From: Granulicella sp. WH15
Lineage (GTDB): Bacteria > Acidobacteriota > Terriglobia > Terriglobales > Acidobacteriaceae
Length of the DNA: 64,000 nucleotides
Assembly: GCF_009914315.1 (NCBI RefSeq)
Contig: NZ_CP042596.1
Coordinates: forward strand, 806,001-870,000
Reading direction: 5' to 3'
Part shown: one piece after another, positions 19,788-28,506 of the stretch
How the letters are laid out: every line of letters starts with the position of its first letter
Numbering within the stretch: the stretch's first letter is position 1
Translations under genes and position numbers: made by a program
The notes under the pieces: model-generated
What the model was told of the DNA's origin: nothing
What the model saw: the letters and a program-made list of their open reading frames with translations, nothing else
Database searches by the model: none

Positions 19788-22061
19788 ATGAGCACCAACA
19801 CACCTTCGATACCAACTGCCGTCCTTGGCTTCCCGCGCATCGGACGCCAGCGTGAGCTGAAGTTTGCCCTCGAGAGCTTCTGGAAGGGCACCACCTCCGA
19901 GGCCGACCTGCTGGCCGTCGCGCACAGCCTGCGCGAGCGCCACTGGCTGCAACAGCGGGCGGCGGGCATCACCTTCATCCCCTCCAACGACTTCTCGCTC
20001 TACGACCAGGTGCTCGACGCACTGGTGTTGGTAGGAGCCACCCCAACCCGCTTCGGCAGCGGAGAAGTGACGTTGCAACGCTACTTCGCCATGGCCCGCA
20101 ACAGCAGCGAGCAGACCGCGATGGAGATGACCAAGTGGTTCGACACCAACTACCACTACCTGGTCCCGGAGTGGTCTGCCGACCTGACCTTCGCGGTCGA
20201 CACGCGCAAACTGCTCGCTGAGTTCCAGCAGGCCAAGGCTCTGGGCATCGTCACGCGCCCCGTGCTCATCGGCCCCGTGACTCTGTTGAAACTGGGCAAG
20301 TCCATAGATGGTTCCGATTCTCTGGCGCTATTGCCCAAGCTGGTAGCGGCCTACAGCGCGATCCTTGCCGAACTTGCCAACGCCGGAGCCGAGTGGGTCC
20401 AGATCGACGAGCCATCGCTGGTCACTGACCTGCCCGAGGCTTACGTTGAGGCCTATCGCACAGCCTACGCAGAGCTGACCAAGTCTCCAATCAAGCTGAT
20501 GCTGACCACTTACTTCGGAGCACTTGACGAGAACCTTGCCCTGGCGACCTCTCTCGGCGCCGCCGGTCTGCACATCGACGCGGTACGAGCACCGGGCCAG
20601 GTAGAGGCGGTCGCCGCCTCGCTCCAGCCGGGTCAGATACTCTCGCTCGGCTGCGTGGACGGCCGCAATATCTGGCTCTCGAATCTCGAGGCGCTTGACA
20701 AGCTGATCTATAGACTGACCGGTCGGTTGGAATCCGGCCGTCTTCAACTGGCTACCTCTTGCTCGCTGCTGCACTCGCCGTACGACACCGCCGACGAGAC
20801 CAAACTCGATCCACGAATCCAGTCGTGGCTCGCGTTCTCTCAGCAGAAGCTCGAAGAACTCGCAGCACTCTCCGCAGGGACGCAGGCAGCGCCTGAAGCT
20901 TTCGCGCAGAGCGCCCGCCGCATCGCCGACCGGGCCAGCGCCGAGAGCAGCTTCGACCCCACCGTGCGTGCATCGGTCGCTTCATTGGAGGAGCAGCACT
21001 TCCAGCGGCTCTCTTCCTACCCGGAGCGCGCCAAGGTGCAGCGCAATGAACTCAAGCTACCCCTGCTCCCCACCACCACCATTGGCTCCTTCCCCCAGAC
21101 CGCGGAGGTACGACAGAAGCGCGCCGCGCACCGCAAGGGCCACCTGGACGATGCCGCCTACGAGCAGTTCCTGCGCGAGCAGACCGAGGACTGCATTCGC
21201 CGTCAGGAGCGGCTCGGCCTCGACGTGCTGGTCCACGGCGAGTTCGAGCGCAACGACATGGTCGAGTACTTCGGCGAGCACCTGAAGGGCTTCGCCTTCA
21301 CGCAGAACGGCTGGGTCCAGAGCTACGGCTCGCGCTGCGTCAAGCCGCCGGTCATCTACGGCGACGTCTCGCGCCCCGAGGCTATCACGGTCGGCTGGTC
21401 GAGCTACGCGCAGTCCCTGACCACGCGGCACATGAAGGGGATGCTCACCGGCCCGATCACGATCCTCCAGTGGTCCTTCGTCCGCAACGACATTCCCGAG
21501 CGCGACACTGCGTTCCAGATCGCACGTGCCCTGCGCGATGAGGTCTGCGATCTCGAGCAGGCGGGCATCCGCATCATCCAGGTGGACGAGCCTGCACTGC
21601 GAGAGGGCCTGCCGCTGCGCAACGCCGATTGGGAAGCTTACCTGACCTGGGCAACCGAGGCCTTCCGACTTGCAACCTCGGGTGTTACAGATGCCACGCA
21701 GATCCATACCCACATGTGCTACTGCGAGTTCGAGGACGTGCTCCCCGCCATCGCCGCGCTCGATGCGGACGTCATCTCGATGGAGTCCGCGCGCTCGCGC
21801 ATGGAGATGCTGGAGGCATTTGGACGCGAGGGCTACCCCAACGAAATCGGCCCCGGCGTCTACGACATCCACTCGCCGCGCGTGCCTAGCGCGGAGGAGA
21901 TGCAGCAGCTCCTGAAGCTCGCGCTCGAGGTACTACGGATCGACCAGGTCTGGGTCAACCCCGACTGCGGCCTGAAGACTCGAGGCTGGCCGGAGGTCGA
22001 GCGCGCGTTGACCAACCTATGCGAAGCCGCACGAGCGACCCGCGCTGCACTCAACCTGTAG
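19788..22061 (+). CDS. metE: Cobalamin-independent methionine synthase
   Basis: Cytosolic zinc enzyme that methylates homocysteine from 5-methyltetrahydropteroyltri-L-glutamate, the last step of methionine synthesis. The ATG at 19788 follows a GAGAGAGGA ribosome site; 757 residues is normal. The N-terminal half starts VLGFPRIGRQRELKFALE. The catalytic half starts at LLPTTTIGSFPQTAEVR. Zinc ligands are His and Cys in IHTHMCYCEF and the late Cys in NPDCGLKTRG. The upstream cobalamin riboswitch implies repression when B12 allows a MetH route; whether metH exists is outside the window. It converges on the VWFA gene with a hairpin between. Confidence 0.97.
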   Translation: MSTNTPSIPTAVLGFPRIGRQRELKFALESFWKGTTSEADLLAVAHSLRERHWLQQRAAGITFIPSNDFSLYDQVLDALVLVGATPTRFGSGEVTLQRYFAMARNSSEQTAMEMTKWFDTNYHYLVPEWSADLTFAVDTRKLLAEFQQAKALGIVTRPVLIGPVTLLKLGKSIDGSDSLALLPKLVAAYSAILAELANAGAEWVQIDEPSLVTDLPEAYVEAYRTAYAELTKSPIKLMLTTYFGALDENLALATSLGAAGLHIDAVRAPGQVEAVAASLQPGQILSLGCVDGRNIWLSNLEALDKLIYRLTGRLESGRLQLATSCSLLHSPYDTADETKLDPRIQSWLAFSQQKLEELAALSAGTQAAPEAFAQSARRIADRASAESSFDPTVRASVASLEEQHFQRLSSYPERAKVQRNELKLPLLPTTTIGSFPQTAEVRQKRAAHRKGHLDDAAYEQFLREQTEDCIRRQERLGLDVLVHGEFERNDMVEYFGEHLKGFAFTQNGWVQSYGSRCVKPPVIYGDVSRPEAITVGWSSYAQSLTTRHMKGMLTGPITILQWSFVRNDIPERDTAFQIARALRDEVCDLEQAGIRIIQVDEPALREGLPLRNADWEAYLTWATEAFRLATSGVTDATQIHTHMCYCEFEDVLPAIAALDADVISMESARSRMEMLEAFGREGYPNEIGPGVYDIHSPRVPSAEEMQQLLKLALEVLRIDQVWVNPDCGLKTRGWPEVERALTNLCEAARATRAALNL

Positions 22062-22069
22062 CTATAACA

Positions 22070-22101
22070 CTCCGTGGCTGGCGCAACAGCCAGCCACGGA
22101 G
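22070..22101. terminator. Hairpin between convergent metE and VWFA genes
   Basis: A 13-bp perfect stem, CTCCGTGGCTGGC (22070-22082) with its complement at 22089-22101 and a 6-base loop. No T-run follows on either side, so its strength as a terminator is uncertain. Confidence 0.6.
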
Positions 22102-22108
22102 CCACGCA

Positions 22109-23161
22109 TCATCGAGGCTGCGCGTAGTATCCATCGCGCGTTCGAGCAATCAGCCCAGGCTTATCCAGCTTGATCTCGATATGGTGATACTCGTTCGGCT
22201 TCTCAGAGACCACCGCGTCGAAGTCGATCTCGTACCAGGCATCGAGATCCTCAAGCGACTGCTTCAGCAGGCCCGCCGTATCGCTGCTCGACTCGAAGGT
22301 AAGCCCGCCGCTCTGGATCGCCAGCACCTGCAACCCAAGATCGCCGAGGTCGACCTGCGATGGTTTGCTGATGCCCTTCAAAAAAGTCTGGTAGTAGTTC
22401 GAGCGCAGCAGCCCCTCGGATGCACCGATGGGGTTGATGTTGTAGAGCGTCAGGTTCGCCTCCCGCATCTCGGTGGAGTACGCGACCACATCGCCGAAGA
22501 CCCCCTGTTGCTGCTTCGCATTCAACTCGATGCGCGGGCCTGAGAGCAGCGCCCAGCCCGGCGAGATCCAGAGCAGCGCCTTGCGCCCAGGGAGCGTCGC
22601 CGCATAGTTCGTAAGCTGACGAACAGCCAGGGTCGAGATCTGCAGCCGATCGTTCGCGCCGTAGATGCCGGTAGAGCGCGTCAACTCGCGCAGCCCGATC
22701 TCGTAGTGGCCCAGCGCATCGGCCAACGCATTGCCGTCGCGCGAGAACGCGGGCTGCATCTGCACGCCCTTGTCGGTCAACACGGCGACCGCCGTTGGAT
22801 GCGTCAGGTGCCCGCCGTTGCTGCGCAAGAACTTCTGCGCCTCATCCCGCTCGTAGGCCACGGTCGTGAACCGTGTGTTGAGCGCATCGATCAGCAGGAT
22901 TACCCGCGTCGGCGCATCGCTCCCGCGAACGGCCTTGAAGGCCGTGATGGGTCGGGGCAACTTATTGTCGATCAGGGTAAAGTCCTGCTGCTGCAAGTCC
23001 GCAACCGGCGGTCCGGCCTTGGTCCCGGACCCGGACCGAACGACTACGTTAAGATGAATGCTTCGAGACTTCCCCGTCTCGGGCGTCTGTTGCGCCGAAG
23101 CAGTGCAGAGAGCCGGTAGGAGAGCTGCGAGAAACAAACAGACGCGCATCTTAGTAGACAT
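22109..23161 (-). CDS. Secreted VWFA-domain protein of the acidobacterial type
   Basis: About 350 residues with a signal peptide (VCLFLAALLPALCTASAQQ). After it comes LNVVVRSGSGTKAGPPVADL and DFTLIDNKLPRPITAFK, a short beta-rich lead-in typical of acidobacterial VWFA-related proteins. The VWFA core follows, with VILLIDALNTRF where the metal-site DxSxS would lie. This reads DALNT, so the MIDAS is altered, as is common in this group. LLWISPGW and the later LGLQVLAIQSGG fit the fold. Function is unknown; members are numerous in Acidobacteria. Start is uncertain among 23200, 23161 and 23149. It is divergent from the next gene with virtually no space between. Confidence 0.8.
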   Translation of the reverse strand: MSTKMRVCLFLAALLPALCTASAQQTPETGKSRSIHLNVVVRSGSGTKAGPPVADLQQQDFTLIDNKLPRPITAFKAVRGSDAPTRVILLIDALNTRFTTVAYERDEAQKFLRSNGGHLTHPTAVAVLTDKGVQMQPAFSRDGNALADALGHYEIGLRELTRSTGIYGANDRLQISTLAVRQLTNYAATLPGRKALLWISPGWALLSGPRIELNAKQQQGVFGDVVAYSTEMREANLTLYNINPIGASEGLLRSNYYQTFLKGISKPSQVDLGDLGLQVLAIQSGGLTFESSSDTAGLLKQSLEDLDAWYEIDFDAVVSEKPNEYHHIEIKLDKPGLIARTRDGYYAQPR

Positions 23162-23192
23162 GAATTTAATCCGATCGGCGGTAAAGATAACC

Positions 23193-23834
23193 ATGCGCAT
23201 GATTCAGATGGCTCTTATGTTGGCGATGCTCTGTACCTCTTCCATCCTATACGCCGTGCAGGCGCCCACGGCCGCGGCCGCTCCACTCACCCCGTCCGAG
23301 CTGCTGAAGCCCTCGCTCGACATGTTGCAGCAGACGGTCGGCGAGCTGCGGCTGGAGAAGTGGAAGGGCGGCACGGTCCGCCAGGAGGCTGCATCGAACA
23401 TCCAGTCCATCCAGCACGATCTTCAGGCCAACCTGCCGTCGCTGCTGGCCGACGCCGATGCGGCTCCCCAATCGCTGCGCAGTGCATTGCCGCTGCTGCG
23501 CAATCTCAATGCGCTCTACGACGTGGTGCTCCGTGTGAACGAGGCGGCGCGGGTCTCGGCTCCGCGCGAGCAGATTGAGCTGCTCGCGCAGACGATGGCG
23601 AGCCTCGACGGAGCGCGCCGCACGCTGGCCGATAACGCGCAGGAGACAGCCGTTGAGCAGGAGAAGCAGCTCGCCGATCAGCAGCGGGCTCTGCGCGCGC
23701 AGGCCGCGGCTCCGCCGCCTGTTGTGTGCGCCCCGGCGGAGCCTGCCCCGTCGCGGGTTGCGCCGAAGAAGAAGCGCAAGGTTGTGCCGAAGACTGCTCC
23801 GAAGGCGACGCCCGCGCCAGCCGCCGCCAAGTGA
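23193..23834 (+). CDS. Small secreted protein with helical core and Ala/Pro/Lys-rich tail, function unknown
   Basis: Unrecognised protein of 213 residues (224 if the ATG at 23160 is used). A signal peptide (MALMLAMLCTSSILYAVQA) leads to a predicted all-helical region with heptad-like spacing of leucines (LLKPSLDMLQQTVGELRLEK through EKQLADQQRALRAQ), probably a coiled coil. The tail is rich in Ala, Pro and Lys (PKKKRKVVPKTAPKATP), a basic low-complexity stretch that could contact cell wall or nucleic acid. It pairs head to head with the VWFA gene, suggesting a shared envelope role, which is inference. Confidence 0.65.
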   Translation: MRMIQMALMLAMLCTSSILYAVQAPTAAAAPLTPSELLKPSLDMLQQTVGELRLEKWKGGTVRQEAASNIQSIQHDLQANLPSLLADADAAPQSLRSALPLLRNLNALYDVVLRVNEAARVSAPREQIELLAQTMASLDGARRTLADNAQETAVEQEKQLADQQRALRAQAAAPPPVVCAPAEPAPSRVAPKKKRKVVPKTAPKATPAPAAAK

Positions 23835-24615
23835 CAGGTTGCTTCCGATAGGTTGGGCCACAAGAGCGCCAACATCGTGTCCTATGCCAGCCTGGGGCAA
23901 GGCGCCGGGTAGTTGTGCGTGCGGATGAGGGCCGAAGCCCCCGCTCTATCGACTCTCCCTCCGAGTTCAAAGCCAAGACCTATCCGGAAGCACCTCGCGT
24001 CGCTAAGGAAGCGCGTTTAATACGGGAGACCACATACGGCTTCTGAACAGCGCGCTGGCGTCGTGATTAAAACATGCGACGAATAATATCGGATTTGAAG
24101 GTGTTCCTTCCAGAACGCGCGATTTTCTTCCCTGAAAAATCAAATAAATGCGCTCGATAAGCTCCTAGTTTTCATATCTTGACGCGGTCATTGCACTATT
24201 TGCACACTCCCCAAAAAAACTTGTTGACAAGCTTACTCCCAGTCTTCTACAAGTGCTCGCGCAAATAATTCGCGTCGCATAGGAATCGAAGCGGAAAAGC
24301 GATCTCTCAGCCGGAAGGGGCAGGATCGCAGGATGGCTTCATTTGTATCGGCCTTCGTTAGCAGCGGTATGGGAGGGACGCAAAACCTCGTCTCTGGATT
24401 TCGTTTTCGCAGCACATCGCGGCCAGCAATTGCTTGACCGGACGCGGTGAATAAAGAAGAAAAGATCCTTCGGGACACCAAACGGGTTCGCATGGCGACT
24501 GAGCAGACTTGCGTCTGACGGAAGACCTGCGTCCTTCATCAAGCCGTTCGGCAGTTACCCAAGGATCTCTGGAACTCACGATTGATCCATATGCCCCGCT
24601 GGGGCTGGAGGCAGT
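23835..24615. other. Long intergenic region with no supported gene
   Basis: About 780 bases between the small secreted protein and the receptor gene. Just after the stop codon at 23834 the same frame reads on for 25 codons including RLGHKSANIVSYASLGQGAG, which might be the worn tail of an older gene but is too short to assign. The rest has AT-rich patches around 24060-24230 and one candidate promoter. I see no tRNA, repeat or hairpin terminator. Confidence 0.5.
24224..24253 (+). promoter_or_regulatory. Candidate promoter upstream of the 24.6 kb TonB receptor
   Basis: A perfect TTGACA (24224-24229) with TACAAG (24248-24253) at an 18-base spacer. It would give a leader of about 355 bases before the receptor start, unusually long. 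Confidence 0.35.
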
Positions 24616-27600
24616 ATGCAGCATACGAAACACTTCAAGGTCAGCTCGCTCAGCCAACTCTTTCATCAACTGGTCGTTCGGCGCGCAGGCTTCATCCTCG
24701 CGCTTGCCCTTTGCCTCTTCGGCGCGCTCAGTCTGCACGCCCAAACCACCGCAACCCTCTCCGGTTCGGTGCAGGACGCCACCGGAGCCCTGGTTCCGAA
24801 CGCAACCATCACCCTCACCAACGAGGCATCCAAGGACGTTCGCACCGGCACCAGTAACGGCGACGGCGTCTTCGTCTTCCCGGCGCTGCTGCCCAGCTCC
24901 TACTCGGTCAAGGTGACCGCCACCGGCTTCGCGGGCAAGGAGATCACCGGCATCGTGCTGCACGCCGGAGACTCGCAGACGCTGCCTGCCTTCGCGCTCG
25001 CCATCGGAACCACCGACACCGCCATCACCGTCGAGACGGCCGATCAGATCCTCTCCATCTCGAACGGCGAACGAACCGCTGTTCTTGAAGCCAAGGACAT
25101 CGAAGACCTCACCCTCCAGGGCCGCGATACCAGCGAACTGCTCAAGGTATTGCCCGGCGTCGTCAACGTCGCCAACGGTCCGACGAACAACACCTCCGGC
25201 TTCAATCCCACCAACATCACCGCGGGCCAGAGCGCCATCGGATCGGGTCTCAACGTAGGCGGCGCACCCAACCGCGGCGGCACGGCGCTACTGCTCGACG
25301 GCATCAACATCCTCGACATCGGCAACAATGCCTCGAGCCTCGTCACCATCTCGCCTGAGATGACCCAGGAGATCAGCGTCCTCACCACCAACTTCGGTGC
25401 CGACACCGAGTTCGGCCCCGTCGTCATCAGCGCCATCTCCAAGTCCGGTGGCGACAAGTACCACGGCCAGGGCTACTTCAACGCCCGCAACGACGTTCTC
25501 AACGCCAACGACTGGCAGAGCAACCACCAGGGGCTCAAAAAAGGCGGAGCCCACTACTACTACCCCGGCGGCAGCATCGGCGGCCCGGTCCCGTTCACGC
25601 ACGACAAGCTCTTCTTCTGGGGCGGCACCGAGATCCTGTTGCAGAACCAGGGCAACGCCAGCACCCTGCAGTCCTTCATTCCCACCCCGGCCATGTTGAA
25701 CGGCGACTTCAGCTCGGACGACGCGGCCAATGCGGCGCTCTGCCCCGGCGGCTTCAACTCGGCCTCCTCCAGCACCTACTGGTGCAGCAGCCTCGCCGGA
25801 ACCACCTTCCTCGACGGCGCGGGCAATCCCGTGACGCCCACGCCCGTAGCCGGAGCCTCCGGCTATAAGATCCCCTCCTCGGCCATCAACCAGAACATGC
25901 TGGCTCTCACCAAACTCTGGCCCAAGGCCAACGCCAACCCCTCCACCACGCCCGGCGGCTACAACTACGTGCAGCCCGTCATCAACGTCAACAACGGCTG
26001 GATCTACCGCATCCGCGTCGACTACAACCCCAGCGAGAAGGACAAGTTCTTCATCTCCTACCAGCAGGGCTACAGCAAGCAGCTCGCGCAGGGCAACGGC
26101 GCGCACATCTACAGCACGCCCAACTATGCCATCCCCTTCCCGGGCGGCGGCCTCTCCGGCACCACCTACTCCAAGGGTCTGGCGGGCCACTGGGTCCACA
26201 CCTTCAACGCCACCACTACCAACGAGTTCGTCGCCGCCTGGACCTACGGCTACATCCCCTACGGCGCTGCGGACATCACTGCGGACTACCGTTCTGCAGT
26301 GGGTTACAACCAGAGCTTCATCTACGGCGGCGGCGCTTCTAAGCTCGTGCCCACCTACAGCGCACCCTCGGCCATGAGCATCCCGGACTACTCCCAGCGC
26401 GACTACTTCGAGTATCCCGGCGGGCTCTACCCGGCCAAGAAGCAGATCCCCCAGTACACCGATAACCTGACCAAGGTCATCGGCAACCATACCTTCAAGT
26501 TCGGCGGCTTCACCGAGAACGTGGACAACTACCAGGGCAACATGGCTGAGTACCCCAACGGTGGACTTACCATCGCGACCAACTCCAACCCGAACTTCCT
26601 CTGCACCTCCGGCACCTGCCCCAACATCGGCTCCTTCAACGGCACCGCCAACTTCATCACCGGAACCTTCTCGGCCTACCGCGAAGACTCCAGCGATCCC
26701 ATCCAGGACCTCGCCTACCAGATCGTCTCCGGCTACGTCGACGACTCCTGGAAGGCGACCAAGCGCCTCAGCGTCGAGCTGGGTTTCCGCTTCGATCACA
26801 TCGGCCACTTCTACGATCGTCAGGGCATCGGCATCGCGGCCTTCTTCCCGGGCCGCGTCCTCGCCGACTATGAGTCCGGCAAGGTCTACCCCGGCTTCTA
26901 CTGGCACGGCATCGACCCCGGCGTCCCCAAGGGTGGCGCTCCCGACCGTCTCGCCTTCATCTCGCCCCGCTTCGGTGTCTCTTATGACGTCTTCGGCAAC
27001 GGCAAGACGATGGTGCACGGCGGCTGGGGAGCCTACCGCTTCCCCAACCAGTACAACGACTCGGCCAACGCCCTCATCACAGCGCAGGCTATCGTAGGCT
27101 ACAACTCCACCTCCAACTACTCCGGCAAGACCTTCCAGCAGACCCAGATCGGTTCGCTGCAGCCGCCGACCTGCTTTAGCAAGTGCCTCACCACCACCGC
27201 TCCCACCGGCTTCGACGCCAGCGACTACGGCACTCCGCTGACCTATGACTGGAACTTCAGCATCGATCAGCAACTGCCCGGCCGCTTCCTACTCGACGTA
27301 GCCTACGTCGGCAACAGCAGCTCCAAGCTGCTCAACTCCAGCCAGACCATCGCCGGCAGCAGCTACACCGGTATCGCCAACGTGAACAAGACGCCGCTCG
27401 GAGCCTACTTCCAGCCCATCTCGGCTGCTGTCGGCGACAACCCGCTCTCCCCCAACATCGGCCTGAAGACGCAGAACCCCGAGAACCTGGGCCAGGGCGG
27501 CACCGGCATCACCGCATCGGACTATCGTCCCTACGGCTATGCCTACGGCGCCAACAGCGTCACCGAGTTGCAGAGCACCAACTACGCCAACTACAACTCG

Positions 27601-28377
27601 TTGCAGGCCGCCGTACTCAAGCGTACCGGCAACCTGACCATCAACGCCAACTTCACCTGGTCGAAGGCTCTCGGCACCGTGCTGGCGCGCAGCCCGTACA
27701 ACAATCGCCTCAACTACGGACCTCAGCCCACCGACCGCCCGTACGTCTTCAACTCGTCTTACATCTACCGCCTGGGCAAGCTCTACCACGGCAACAAGCT
27801 GGTCGAAGGCACGGTCAACGGATGGACGATCTCGGGCGTCTCGTCCTGGCAGATCGGCACCTTCCTGCAGCCGACCGTGAGCGTGACGTATGCTCCCGGA
27901 ACCTCGCCCTACAACACCGCATCGACCTCGCTGACGACGGCTTCCTACTTCGGAACCGACGCCGGTTCGACCATGCCCATCCTGCCGGTAGTCACCTGCA
28001 ATCCGCTCTCCGGCCTCGCCTTCCACCAGTCGTTCAAGCAGTCCTGCCTGGTCGCTCCCAACCTTGGCCAGCAGGGCGGACAGAACTTCCCCTACATCAA
28101 GGCGGCCTCATTCCTCGAGAACGACCTGGCCGTCTACAAGACGTTCAACATCCACGGCGGCAACAACATCCAGTTCCGGGTCTCGGCCTTCAACTGGCTC
28201 AACCATCCTCTGCCGCAGTTCAGCGCGTCCACGCAGTACCAGATCAACTACACCGTCAACGGCAAAACCGGGGCGGTCACCCAGGCCACTCAACCTGCGA
28301 CGGTCGGCTTCTTCGACTCGAAGAACGGCGCACCCGGACAGCGCAATATCGAGCTGGACGTGAAGTACACATTCTAA
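24616..28377 (+). CDS. TonB-dependent receptor with carboxypeptidase-regulatory-like N-terminal domain (Oar type)
   Basis: A 1253-residue outer-membrane transporter. The start has GGAGG upstream. A signal segment (ALALCLFGALSLHAQ) precedes a beta-sandwich domain (LSGSVQDATGALVPNATITL, then VFVFPALLPSSYSVKVTATG). The plug region follows, with LLLDGINILDIGNN and a tail of GYFNARNDVLNANDW, and then a large beta-barrel ending in the aromatic NIELDVKYTF typical of outer-membrane proteins. Acidobacteria carry many such receptors, assumed to bring in glycans or peptides. The next gene on the same strand is a GH8 glycanase, 130 bases on, hinting at a xylan-oligosaccharide substrate. Substrate is inference. 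Confidence 0.9.
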   Translation: MQHTKHFKVSSLSQLFHQLVVRRAGFILALALCLFGALSLHAQTTATLSGSVQDATGALVPNATITLTNEASKDVRTGTSNGDGVFVFPALLPSSYSVKVTATGFAGKEITGIVLHAGDSQTLPAFALAIGTTDTAITVETADQILSISNGERTAVLEAKDIEDLTLQGRDTSELLKVLPGVVNVANGPTNNTSGFNPTNITAGQSAIGSGLNVGGAPNRGGTALLLDGINILDIGNNASSLVTISPEMTQEISVLTTNFGADTEFGPVVISAISKSGGDKYHGQGYFNARNDVLNANDWQSNHQGLKKGGAHYYYPGGSIGGPVPFTHDKLFFWGGTEILLQNQGNASTLQSFIPTPAMLNGDFSSDDAANAALCPGGFNSASSSTYWCSSLAGTTFLDGAGNPVTPTPVAGASGYKIPSSAINQNMLALTKLWPKANANPSTTPGGYNYVQPVINVNNGWIYRIRVDYNPSEKDKFFISYQQGYSKQLAQGNGAHIYSTPNYAIPFPGGGLSGTTYSKGLAGHWVHTFNATTTNEFVAAWTYGYIPYGAADITADYRSAVGYNQSFIYGGGASKLVPTYSAPSAMSIPDYSQRDYFEYPGGLYPAKKQIPQYTDNLTKVIGNHTFKFGGFTENVDNYQGNMAEYPNGGLTIATNSNPNFLCTSGTCPNIGSFNGTANFITGTFSAYREDSSDPIQDLAYQIVSGYVDDSWKATKRLSVELGFRFDHIGHFYDRQGIGIAAFFPGRVLADYESGKVYPGFYWHGIDPGVPKGGAPDRLAFISPRFGVSYDVFGNGKTMVHGGWGAYRFPNQYNDSANALITAQAIVGYNSTSNYSGKTFQQTQIGSLQPPTCFSKCLTTTAPTGFDASDYGTPLTYDWNFSIDQQLPGRFLLDVAYVGNSSSKLLNSSQTIAGSSYTGIANVNKTPLGAYFQPISAAVGDNPLSPNIGLKTQNPENLGQGGTGITASDYRPYGYAYGANSVTELQSTNYANYNSLQAAVLKRTGNLTINANFTWSKALGTVLARSPYNNRLNYGPQPTDRPYVFNSSYIYRLGKLYHGNKLVEGTVNGWTISGVSSWQIGTFLQPTVSVTYAPGTSPYNTASTSLTTASYFGTDAGSTMPILPVVTCNPLSGLAFHQSFKQSCLVAPNLGQQGGQNFPYIKAASFLENDLAVYKTFNIHGGNNIQFRVSAFNWLNHPLPQFSASTQYQINYTVNGKTGAVTQATQPATVGFFDSKNGAPGQRNIELDVKYTF

Positions 28378-28424
28378 CCCACAACCCAACCTTGAACACG
28401 TAACTAATCTGGTGGCAATAACGG

Positions 28425-28467
28425 GTACCCCATTCATCGGCGGTTTCATCGTCGATGGGTGGGGTAC
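28425..28467 (+). terminator. Hairpin between receptor and GH8 genes
   Basis: GTACCCCATTCATCG (28425-28439) pairs with CGATGGGTGGGGTAC (28453-28467), 13 of 15 positions. No T-run follows, so it may attenuate rather than end transcription, or stabilise the upstream mRNA. Confidence 0.45.
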
Positions 28468-28506
28468 ACCGCCGTCTAACTCCCCACAGCTCTACGGAGG
28501 TCTTTC

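Noticed and set aside
23835..23911. Possible degenerate tyrosine-recombinase tail (RLGHKSANIVSYASLGQGAG)
   Set aside because: The LGH resembles the recombinase motif, but the distance to the Tyr is one residue short and there is no upstream catalytic region. Too short to support.
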